A stretch of 6,271 nt of DNA. Source: Oligoflexia bacterium. GTDB taxonomy: Bacteria; Bdellovibrionota; UBA1018. The stretch is from positions 1 through 6,271 of the forward strand of contig JANXTV010000397.1 in assembly GCA_025352185.1 (NCBI GenBank), written 5' to 3'. The position numbers and the translations under genes are program-made. Of this stretch, positions 1 to 5,493 are shown piece by piece (within the stretch, counting starts at the first letter, position 1; every line of letters begins with the position of its first letter). The notes under the pieces are model-generated. The model was not told where the DNA came from and did not search any database. It worked only from the letters and a program-made list of their open reading frames with translations.

Positions 1-1349
1 TCTCCGCCGTGGTCGCGAATCGTTCCGAGCGCGAGCGAAAGCCCGAGACCCGTGCCCTTCCCTATTTCCTTCGTCGTGAAGAACGGGTAGAAAATTTTTG
101 CGATCGTCGAGGCGGTCATTCCCTCTCCGTTATCGATAACGCAAATCTCGATCTTTTTCTTCTCGTCGAGGCGGACGCGAACTTCCAGGCAACCTTCCCC
201 AAGTCCGCCGGAAATGATGGCGTCACGAGCGTTTAGAAAAAGATTTACGAAAACCTGCGTGAGCATTTCGGCATCACCTAAACACCGCAGTTCTTCGGCC
301 CCATCGGCCACCAGAATGCGGATGTGCTGCGCGGCGAATAGGGCGGAAACCACCTCGACGGCTTGGCGAATTGGATCTCGAACCGGAATGACTTTTCGGG
401 TAAGCGGCGACTGCCGAGCAAAACCCAGAATATTCCGAATGATCTTAGTCATTCTTCCGGCGGCCACCTCGATGCGGCCCACTTTCGCACTGAGCTCGGG
501 ATGATTCACCACTCCCTCAAACTTTTTCACCTGATTTACTAAACCGCAAACGATCGTAAGCGGATTACTAATTTCGTGAGCGAGGCCCGCGCTCAGTTCG
601 CCCAAGACCGAAAGTTTCCCCAAGTGAACCAAGTGGGCCTTCGCCTCATTCAGTTCCCGCTTCTGATCCATTTTTTCCACGCCCAGCGCGGCTACCGAAA
701 ATTCGAGCGCGGCCACCCTGCGAAAAAGGGAGTCCGTCGCCGACTCGGCATCGATTCCCTCTTCGGGAATGAGGTGCGTATGGAGGTCAGCCACGCGGGA
801 CCGTTCTGCTTCCAAACTTAAATTTTTGCGGGAATAACCGCAAAGAAGTGTGCAGTTCGTGCGTTCGACTAGAAACTCATTCCAATACCCTTCGAGGATC
901 TCGGCGTCCCGCAGACGGTTCTGCGCGCAAAGGAGATCGACGAGCTCGCCGTAAAACCGAACCCGGGAGTAGTTTACGGCTACTTCGCGGTAAACCGATT
1001 CGACGACCGCGCGAAATCCTCCGCGGGTCGGACGAGATTCCGGTCCGAGGACGGCCCGTAGCGCTTGATCCGCATCTAGAAATCGGAGCTGTTTCGACTC
1101 GAGCGCAATTCGAAAGGCGGGGGAAACTTCAACCTCGTCTTGATAGATCTGTTTCCAGTGACCTGCGGTGCAGAGAATGACGACGCCTTCATCCCGGGCC
1201 AGTCCCGGCCGAATGAATTCACCGATGGCGCCAGTGAGGTAACGATCGTCCCGGTAAAACTGCGCGATATGTCCGCGGCACTCATGATTCAGCGTCTCGG
1301 TCGGGGGATGGGGATGCGGATGGGACGGCAGCGAGGACAGGGTTTCCAT
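1..1349 (-). CDS. MEDS-domain sensor histidine kinase (3' end beyond window)
   Basis: This is a soluble two-component sensor kinase; 449 codons are visible and the C-terminus is cut by the window edge. Residues about 25-175 resemble the MEDS sensory domain (DcmR-type): HIAQFYRDD near 27-35, GEFIRPGL at 43-50, and FYGELVDLL followed by a conserved C-terminal stretch ending LLCGYS at 132-173. A helical linker (about 175-245) leads to the HisKA H-box with H258 in GLAHEISNPL. The ATPase domain shows the N-box (NLFLNARDAI, 369-378), G1 (DNGEGM, 406-411), the F-box (FYPFFTTKE) and G2 (GKGTGLGLS, 430-438). Probably only a few dozen residues are missing, unless a receiver domain follows. There is no membrane segment, so it should sense a cytoplasmic signal. 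The ATG at 1349 has GGAG 7 nt upstream, and the MEDS homology begins soon after it. The ligand is unknown and no partner regulator is adjacent. Confidence 0.93.
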   Translation of the reverse strand, partial: METLSSLPSHPHPHPPTETLNHECRGHIAQFYRDDRYLTGAIGEFIRPGLARDEGVVILCTAGHWKQIYQDEVEVSPAFRIALESKQLRFLDADQALRAVLGPESRPTRGGFRAVVESVYREVAVNYSRVRFYGELVDLLCAQNRLRDAEILEGYWNEFLVERTNCTLLCGYSRKNLSLEAERSRVADLHTHLIPEEGIDAESATDSLFRRVAALEFSVAALGVEKMDQKRELNEAKAHLVHLGKLSVLGELSAGLAHEISNPLTIVCGLVNQVKKFEGVVNHPELSAKVGRIEVAAGRMTKIIRNILGFARQSPLTRKVIPVRDPIRQAVEVVSALFAAQHIRILVADGAEELRCLGDAEMLTQVFVNLFLNARDAIISGGLGEGCLEVRVRLDEKKKIEICVIDNGEGMTASTIAKIFYPFFTTKEIGKGTGLGLSLALGTIRDHGG

Positions 1350-1377
1350 GGAATATCTCCGGCCTACAGAATATTCC
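1350..1377 (-). promoter_or_regulatory. Inverted repeat enclosing the kinase ribosome binding site
   Basis: A perfect 7-bp inverted repeat, GGAATAT at 1350-1356 and ATATTCC at 1371-1377, is separated by 14 nt. On the minus strand the second arm ends directly against the kinase ATG. The GGAG Shine-Dalgarno sequence (1357-1360) lies in the spacer. It could be a protein operator over the translation start or a weak mRNA hairpin presenting the ribosome binding site. The arms are AT-rich, so a chance match is possible. The repeat is seen directly; the function is inferred. Confidence 0.3.
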
Positions 1378-1583
1378 GGACCCCGCCGCCGCGGTATCTC
1401 AGGTAAATTGACGCTCACGCGGGAAGCTGACGCCCTTTAAAAGCCACGTCCTCTTTTCGACTATAAACGTTCCCGAGGGCGTGCCGAAACCGTGAGCAGA
1501 TTTCGCCAACGAAACTCCACATCCGAAAATGGAATCTTTTCCGGCCCCTACCTCAGGCGTAATGCGTTATAAGTTAGCGATCC

Positions 1584-1928
1584 TTACTCAATCGCGGAGA
1601 AACTAAACGAGGCGAGGAGCTTTTTCATCCACTTCGCAGCCTTAGGAAACTTCATGAAATCGGTCGAGCCGTCGACCTTTTCCCACTCGGCGTAGAGTCC
1701 ATTCAGCTCTTTTTGCTGGGCGGCGGGTAGAATCACGCCGTCCGCTTTTTTAGGTGAAGTCTTTAAGCAGAGCTGAGGACCCGAGTGAGTGGAATGAATA
1801 TAGAGGACCGGGCGAGCGACGACTTTTACGGCCATTTTCGCGGCTGGTTTTTTCGCCGATTTTTTTGCGGATTTTTTCGAGGATTTCTTGGGGGTCGACT
1901 TCGCTTTCACGGACTTCTTTTTCATCAT
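1584..1928 (-). CDS. Small H1-like lysine-rich protein with unassigned C-terminal domain
   Basis: A 114-residue protein with two parts. Residues 1-31 are a histone-H1-like tail containing 14 lysines with Ala, Ser and Pro, including four consecutive KK-S/P-S/A tetrapeptides at residues 14-29. Residues about 33-114 form a more ordinary, possibly globular domain rich in Trp, Tyr and Lys (AEWEKV near 79-84, AAKWMKKLL near 97-105) that I do not recognise. There is no signal peptide or membrane segment. The tail suggests nucleic-acid binding, as in bacterial H1-like nucleoid proteins, but that rests on composition alone. The first of two tandem ATGs is chosen because AGGA lies 10 nt upstream of it. 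The gene lies 80 nt downstream of the PAP2 gene on the same strand, so read-through from that operon is possible. It could also be an RNA- or polyanion-binding protein. Confidence 0.75.
   Translation of the reverse strand: MMKKKSVKAKSTPKKSSKKSAKKSAKKPAAKMAVKVVARPVLYIHSTHSGPQLCLKTSPKKADGVILPAAQQKELNGLYAEWEKVDGSTDFMKFPKAAKWMKKLLASFSFSAIE
1842..1889 (-). repeat. Four tandem 12-bp units encoding KK-S/P-S/A repeats
   Basis: Codons 14-29 of the lysine-rich protein consist of four imperfect 12-bp units encoding KKSS, KKSA, KKSA and KKPA. The Ser and Ala codons vary between units (TCC/TCG, GCA/GCG) while the lysines are mostly AAA. The peptide repeat is therefore better conserved than the DNA. Such low-complexity repeats change length easily by slippage, so tail length may vary between strains. 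Confidence 0.7.
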
Positions 1929-2008
1929 CGGATCGATTTCCTAAGGAGAGGGTTTAGAGACCAGTTTCGTGCCGAGCGTAGTCCATCGCTAGCTCCGCTG
2001 TCTAACGT

Positions 2009-2638
2009 TTAGTTCGGCTCCCGAGTACGCCAGAACCAGTCGGAGAGGCCCGCGACGAGCGCGCCCCCGAGAATATCGATAAAATAATGCTGCTTCGTCG
2101 TAAGCGTCGAGACCGCGATCAGGCCCGCCCAGAGAATCCACCCGGCCCGCTCGAGCCCGCGACGAACTCGGATCAGGAGCAACAGCGACACCCCCACCGT
2201 TCCGATATGCAGACTCGGAAAACAATTCGTGGGTTTATCGGCCGTTCGCAGGGTATCCCACGCAAATTTTAGGGTCGGGCCCATTTCGCCGACCGGAAGG
2301 GGAAAGGCCGCCCGATCAATAATCGTCGGGAACAGAATAAAAATCACCAGACTCACCACTTCGACGGAAACGAGCGCGAGAATAAATCGAACGGAGGGTT
2401 CTCGCCGCTTCGCGAGGAGATAGGCACCGATGATAAAGAAGTAATCACTGAGGTAGATCCAGATCGTCACCGGAACGAAGGGAACCGCGGAGTCGACCGG
2501 ACTCATGGGGAGGGGTTTCGGCGAGAAAAGGCCGAGTTGATTTAAAAGATGGTACGGCACGGTCGCCGAAAGAAAGCCGAGAATTCCGAGTTCGAGTTTC
2601 GTGCGCCGATTCGCCCAAGCGAGGACTCCCCTAGTCAC
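2009..2638 (-). CDS. PAP2-family integral membrane phosphatase/phosphotransferase
   Basis: A 209-residue polytopic membrane protein of the PAP2 superfamily, most like the AUR1/inositolphosphotransferase-type (PAP2_3) branch. Catalytic motifs are CFPSLH at 139-144 (PSxxH, H144) and STLTTKQHYFID at 177-188 (H184 and D188 as the second His/Asp pair). About six hydrophobic segments lie near residues 16-35, 55-76, 85-105, 145-158, 166-179 and 185-203. Known relatives dephosphorylate lipid phosphates or transfer phospho-head groups between lipids, including sphingolipid head groups. I choose the GTG at 2638: it has AGGA 6 nt upstream and overlaps the desaturase stop by 8 nt. An upstream ATG at 2743 would force a 113-nt overlap and add 35 residues lacking PAP2 features. 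The coupling suggests that it acts on the desaturase's lipid class; the substrate is not provable from sequence. Confidence 0.88.
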   Translation of the reverse strand: MTRGVLAWANRRTKLELGILGFLSATVPYHLLNQLGLFSPKPLPMSPVDSAVPFVPVTIWIYLSDYFFIIGAYLLAKRREPSVRFILALVSVEVVSLVIFILFPTIIDRAAFPLPVGEMGPTLKFAWDTLRTADKPTNCFPSLHIGTVGVSLLLLIRVRRGLERAGWILWAGLIAVSTLTTKQHYFIDILGGALVAGLSDWFWRTREPN

Positions 2639-3584
2639 GGACAATCCTGGAAAAATGTCCCAAATCTTTCCTGAAGATAAATTCGAGTAGGACTTTCGTC
2701 CACGATCGGTGGGAAGCCAGCGTCCCGTAGGTATCACGAGCAATCGCGTGAAGCTCGGGAAGACGGGACCCGGGAATCGTGAAAAAGTCGTGGTGCTCGT
2801 TATGGAAGCCGACGTTAAAAGCGATTTTATTTAAAAGTCCGTAGTAAGAATAGGTTTCCTGGCCATCCGTCGTGAACGAATAGTGCTCGTGGATAAAGTG
2901 GCCGGCGACGGGATGTAAACCGAATCCAAAAAAGGTCGAAAGGAGCAGGTAAACCACGGAAACCGGACCGAGGAAGAACCAGAGCAGTAGATTCGTCGTA
3001 ACGCCCACGACGAGAAAATTTATCATTTCCCACCGATTCGGGCGGTTTAAAAAGCCGCGACCGAAAACGGCGAAGAAAAAATAAAAAAAGAGCCAGAGAC
3101 TCTTCGCCAGCGCCGAATTTCCGAGCCAACGCACTTCGAAGCGACTCGGCAGATCATTATCCCGGCGCTCGATCCCGAGGTACCGGTGGTGATCGGCGTG
3201 ATACCTCCAGAACGACATCGCACCCGGGAGTACGACCGGAATATCGGCGAAGATCGCCATCCATCGATTTCGAACCGGGGTAGACGCGACTAAATGATGG
3301 GACGCTTCGTGAACTCCCATCGCGAGGGCATGATTTAATACGGCGCCGATGACGTACGCCAGAATCGCAACCGGTAGCCACCCGGCGTGGGCTTGGACGC
3401 CCTTCATGCTCGCGGCGAGAGCGAGCTGCAGGAGGACGAGGAAAATGATGGCGTAGGACTGCCGCGAATCGTATCCGAAAAGTTTTCGGATCTCCGGATG
3501 GCGTAGAATGAGAAGTTTTCGTCGGGGGACGTGGGGTTCCACCCGGTCGGTCCACGCAAACGGCGGGTCGCTTTCGATATTCAT
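2631..3584 (-). CDS. Sphingolipid delta-4 (dihydroceramide) desaturase homologue
   Basis: A 317-residue membrane di-iron desaturase, close in length to animal DEGS1 (about 320). It resembles the DES1/DEGS family along its whole length rather than generic acyl desaturases. The N-terminus has the family's EPHVPRRKLLI and HPEIRKLFGYD blocks (16-39). His box 1 is HEASHH (92-97), box 2 is HADHH (129-133) and box 3 is HNEHHDF (261-267). Also family-typical are HPVAGHFIHEHY (224-235), GQETYSYYGLLN (241-252), FNVGFHNEHH and IPGSRLP (270-276). Hydrophobic segments lie near 42-60, 68-90, 161-178 and 187-220. Family members insert the 4,5-trans double bond into dihydroceramide, using O2 and an electron donor. 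The ATG at 3584 is close to where DEGS homology begins; upstream there is only a G-rich GGGGAA. It is the first gene of a coupled pair with the PAP2 enzyme. Action on a ceramide in this organism is inferred. Confidence 0.92.
   Translation of the reverse strand: MNIESDPPFAWTDRVEPHVPRRKLLILRHPEIRKLFGYDSRQSYAIIFLVLLQLALAASMKGVQAHAGWLPVAILAYVIGAVLNHALAMGVHEASHHLVASTPVRNRWMAIFADIPVVLPGAMSFWRYHADHHRYLGIERRDNDLPSRFEVRWLGNSALAKSLWLFFYFFFAVFGRGFLNRPNRWEMINFLVVGVTTNLLLWFFLGPVSVVYLLLSTFFGFGLHPVAGHFIHEHYSFTTDGQETYSYYGLLNKIAFNVGFHNEHHDFFTIPGSRLPELHAIARDTYGTLASHRSWTKVLLEFIFRKDLGHFSRIVRD
2645..2648 (-). promoter_or_regulatory. Shine-Dalgarno for the PAP2 gene, inside the desaturase gene
   Basis: AGGA on the minus strand lies 6 nt before the GTG at 2638, within the last codons of the desaturase gene. 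Together with the GTGACTAG start/stop overlap, it supports the GTG as the PAP2 start and indicates translational coupling. Confidence 0.6.
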
Positions 3585-3645
3585 TTCCCCAAGATTAACG
3601 AGAACCGCCTCGCGACTCCAAGGAGAAACCGGAACGAATACTCAG

Positions 3646-3661
3646 CGCCAATTCTCTGGCG
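3646..3661. promoter_or_regulatory. Inverted repeat in divergent promoter region (possible operator)
   Basis: CGCCA at 3646-3650 and TGGCG at 3657-3661 form a perfect 5-bp inverted repeat with a 6-bp spacer. It lies 13 bp upstream of the -35 box of the phosphorelay operon and about 60 bp upstream of the desaturase start. The position suits a regulator binding between the divergent units, but the arms are short and could be chance. Confidence 0.25.
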
Positions 3662-3674
3662 ACATTTAATCGGA

Positions 3675-3703
3675 TTGAGTCGGCCCAGGCGGGACTATAG
3701 AAT
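3675..3703 (+). promoter_or_regulatory. Sigma70-like promoter of the Hpt-REC-HEAT-GT2 operon
   Basis: The -35 is TTGAGT (3675-3680, 4 of 6 to consensus) and the -10 is TAGAAT (3698-3703, 5 of 6), with an optimal 17-bp spacer. The predicted start point, about 7 nt after the -10, falls at 3710-3711, on the first base of the GTG start codon. No other comparably good promoter was seen for this operon. Confidence 0.6.
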
Positions 3704-3710
3704 ATAGATA

Positions 3711-4064
3711 GTGATAAACCCGGCCGCCATCGAGGCACTCCGTGAACTTGAAAGCCCCGAAGATCCGAATTTAGTGAATGAGCTCATCGAGCTTTTTGCG
3801 CGGACTTCGGCGACTCTTTTAACGGAAATCGAAGTGGCTATTTCTGATCGAAATGCCGGCAAACTGAATACGGCGGCCCATACGCTTAAATCGAGTGCCG
3901 CAAACCTCGGGGCGACTCGAGTCGCCGAAAAAGCGGCGGTAATCGAAGCCATCGGAAACCGCGGCACTACGGCGGAGTCCGAGCCCCACTTCGTTACGCT
4001 AAAAAATGAATTATCGATCGCGGTTTTAGAACTTCAAGAAATTCGAAACGGAAAATCCAGGTGA
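3711..4064 (+). CDS. Hpt-domain histidine phosphotransfer protein
   Basis: A 117-residue stand-alone Hpt protein that shuttles phosphoryl groups between a hybrid kinase's receiver and a downstream response regulator. The fold starts almost at residue 1 (IEALRELESPEDPNLVNELI) and the active-site motif is AAHTLKSSAANLGA, with phospho-accepting H57 and the supporting K60 and small/Gly residues. The length is typical of single-domain Hpt proteins. The GTG at 3711 is the start: an in-frame TAG at 3705-3707 rules out an upstream extension, and homology begins at once. No Shine-Dalgarno is present; the promoter places transcription start at the GTG, suggesting leaderless translation. The stop overlaps the response regulator gene by 4 nt. 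No hybrid kinase is adjacent, so the upstream donor is unknown. Confidence 0.93.
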   Translation: MINPAAIEALRELESPEDPNLVNELIELFARTSATLLTEIEVAISDRNAGKLNTAAHTLKSSAANLGATRVAEKAAVIEAIGNRGTTAESEPHFVTLKNELSIAVLELQEIRNGKSR

Positions 4065-4453
4065 CTATGAGTGGCCCCGCCCCCGAAAGTATCCGGATTT
4101 TAATTGCGGAAGATGCCGACGACTACGCGCGAATTCTCGTCGCAACCTTAAAGCGTGCCGGATACGAAGTCGAACGCGCGAATAACGGTGACGAAGCCTA
4201 CCAGCGCCTGATTAGTCCACCGATTCCCGATCTCCTCATCACCGACGTGGTGATGCCGGGTAAATCGGGATTCGAGCTCCTCGAAATATTAAAGCGCGAG
4301 AACCGAAAGATTCCGGTGATCGTACTCACGTCGAAACAAGATGAAGAAGACGTCCTCCGCGGATTTGATTACGGTGCACTCGACTACATCGCGAAACCCT
4401 TTAGTCCTTCAGTATTAGCGGTACGGGTAAAGATGGCCCTTTCGCGAAAATGA
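4061..4453 (+). CDS. Single-domain (CheY-like) response regulator
   Basis: A 130-residue receiver domain with no output domain. It shows the acidic pair E17/D18 (LIAED), phospho-acceptor D62 (ITDVVMPG), the switch threonine T90 (VLTSK) and K112-P113 (IAKPF). All the residues needed for Asp phosphorylation are present. It probably takes its phosphate from the preceding Hpt protein and acts by protein-protein contact, perhaps with the HEAT protein or glycosyltransferase encoded next. The GTG at 4061 forms a GTGA overlap with the Hpt stop and has GGA 8 nt upstream. An ATG two codons later (4067) with AGG 5 nt upstream is equally possible and would remove only two residues. The gene's own stop overlaps the HEAT gene start as ATGA. 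Confidence 0.94.
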   Translation: MTMSGPAPESIRILIAEDADDYARILVATLKRAGYEVERANNGDEAYQRLISPPIPDLLITDVVMPGKSGFELLEILKRENRKIPVIVLTSKQDEEDVLRGFDYGALDYIAKPFSPSVLAVRVKMALSRK

Positions 4454-5493
4454 ATCTCTTCTCCGCGTTTCTTACGGTGTGTGAAAAACTCCTCAACGCG
4501 GCAGACGTGGACGACCCGAGCACCGTCACGATTTACGTCACCGCCTTCCTCCTCGTCCAGGCGCTCATTCTCGTCACGCTCGTCGTCTCCATTACGGCCT
4601 GGCTGTTTCTGCGCGAACGATTCAATGGGAAAAAGGAAATCCAATCGAAGATCTACGAAGATCAGATCCTCACCTGGATGCTCGACCCCTCCCCGATTTC
4701 CCAGAAGGCACCGCGCGGATGGAAGGGCCGTCTACTCAAGCACCTACTTAATCGAAGTATTTCAAACGTGCTCGGAACGGAGCGGGAACGACTTCTGCAA
4801 CACTACCGAAATTTCGGCTTTCTCAGCGCCGATTTAAAGAAACTGAGTTCCCACCGGTGGTGGAAGCGCCTGGCGGCCGTGATTGAGCTCGATTACCTGC
4901 AGGATGATCTCGCGGCTCCCGCGCTGATGATGAGCGCCGGAGATTCGAATCCCCTCGTCGCCCTCTCTTCGATGCAATCTCTGAGTGCACTTACTTTCGC
5001 CGTGGATTCTCAGGAACGCCTCGGGAAAATCCTGACCACGCTCCAGAACGTAGGACCCGCCCATCGATTTGCCGTAACGGAGATCCTCACGCGCCTCGCC
5101 CGCCAAGACGGTGATTTTCTCCTCGGACCGATCGAAGCAGATCCAAATGGCGTGCTCGGGAACTCGTGTATCACCGTCCTCGGAGAATGCCGCGCGATCG
5201 TCGGAATTCCGGTACTCCAGAACATCGTCGCGGACTCCGCCCGGTTTTCGGATTCTACGGTAGCCGAAGCCGCGACCGCCCTCGGACGCATGGGCGATCC
5301 GCGGTCGGCGGAACTTTTAAGACTCCTCCTCACTCACTCCGCGCCGCAAGTCCGGGCCCGTGCGCTCGTCGCCCTCTCTCGGCTGGTTGGAACCGAAGCG
5401 CACTCCGCCGTCGAGGCACTTCGAGCGGATGAATCGATTCCCGTTCGGCGCGCAATTTTCGAAGTAGAATCGATTTTAGAGGGTTCGTCGTGA
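4450..5493 (+). CDS. Membrane-anchored HEAT-repeat protein
   Basis: A 347-residue protein with one strong membrane helix at about 27-54, followed by basic RERFNGKK (55-62), which suggests that the long C-terminal part is cytoplasmic. Residues about 125-345 form tandem helical pairs of HEAT/PBS-lyase type: examples are HRWWKRLAAVIELDYL, a block with GDSNPLVALSSMQSLSAL, one with TVAEAATALGRMGDPRSAELL near 275, and one with APQVRARALVALSRLVG near 315. HEAT arrays are protein-interaction scaffolds with no catalysis of their own. It sits between a receiver and a glycosyltransferase with 4-nt overlaps on both sides (4450-4453, 5490-5493), which points to fixed stoichiometry and perhaps a complex at the inner membrane. 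There is no clear Shine-Dalgarno before the ATG, so translation likely depends on coupling. The specific partner is inferred. Confidence 0.88.
   Translation: MNLFSAFLTVCEKLLNAADVDDPSTVTIYVTAFLLVQALILVTLVVSITAWLFLRERFNGKKEIQSKIYEDQILTWMLDPSPISQKAPRGWKGRLLKHLLNRSISNVLGTERERLLQHYRNFGFLSADLKKLSSHRWWKRLAAVIELDYLQDDLAAPALMMSAGDSNPLVALSSMQSLSALTFAVDSQERLGKILTTLQNVGPAHRFAVTEILTRLARQDGDFLLGPIEADPNGVLGNSCITVLGECRAIVGIPVLQNIVADSARFSDSTVAEAATALGRMGDPRSAELLRLLLTHSAPQVRARALVALSRLVGTEAHSAVEALRADESIPVRRAIFEVESILEGSS

Noticed and set aside
9..1406. Several plus-strand ORFs of 75-110 codons across this stretch
   Set aside because: They lie antisense to the kinase, whose frame shows unbroken MEDS, HisKA and HATPase motifs; the plus-strand products look like random Arg/Ser-rich translation.
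1409..1433. Two TGACGC copies 19 bp apart upstream of the kinase
   Set aside because: Six-base direct repeats in GC-rich DNA are expected by chance, and the period is not a whole number of helical turns.
1460..1465. TATAGT (minus strand) as -10 box for the kinase gene
   Set aside because: No acceptable -35 lies 16-18 bp upstream and it would give a roughly 110-nt leader; too weak to list.
1523..1544. Possible terminator hairpin after the lysine-rich gene
   Set aside because: The stem is only CCG/CGG plus AAAA/TTTT with a bulge, and no U-tract follows on the minus strand.
1929..2008. Promoter for the lysine-rich gene (TAGACA, 18 bp, TACGCT on minus strand)
   Set aside because: The -10 matches consensus at only 3 of 6 positions; read-through from the upstream operon is equally likely.
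2639..2743. N-terminal extension of the PAP2 protein to an ATG at 2743
   Set aside because: It overlaps coding sequence of the desaturase, adds no PAP2 feature and has no better ribosome binding site than the GTG at 2638.
2827..3555. Minus-strand ORFs of 100 and 132 codons overlapping the desaturase
   Set aside because: They are out-of-frame shadows of the desaturase gene with Arg/Pro-rich, motif-free translations.
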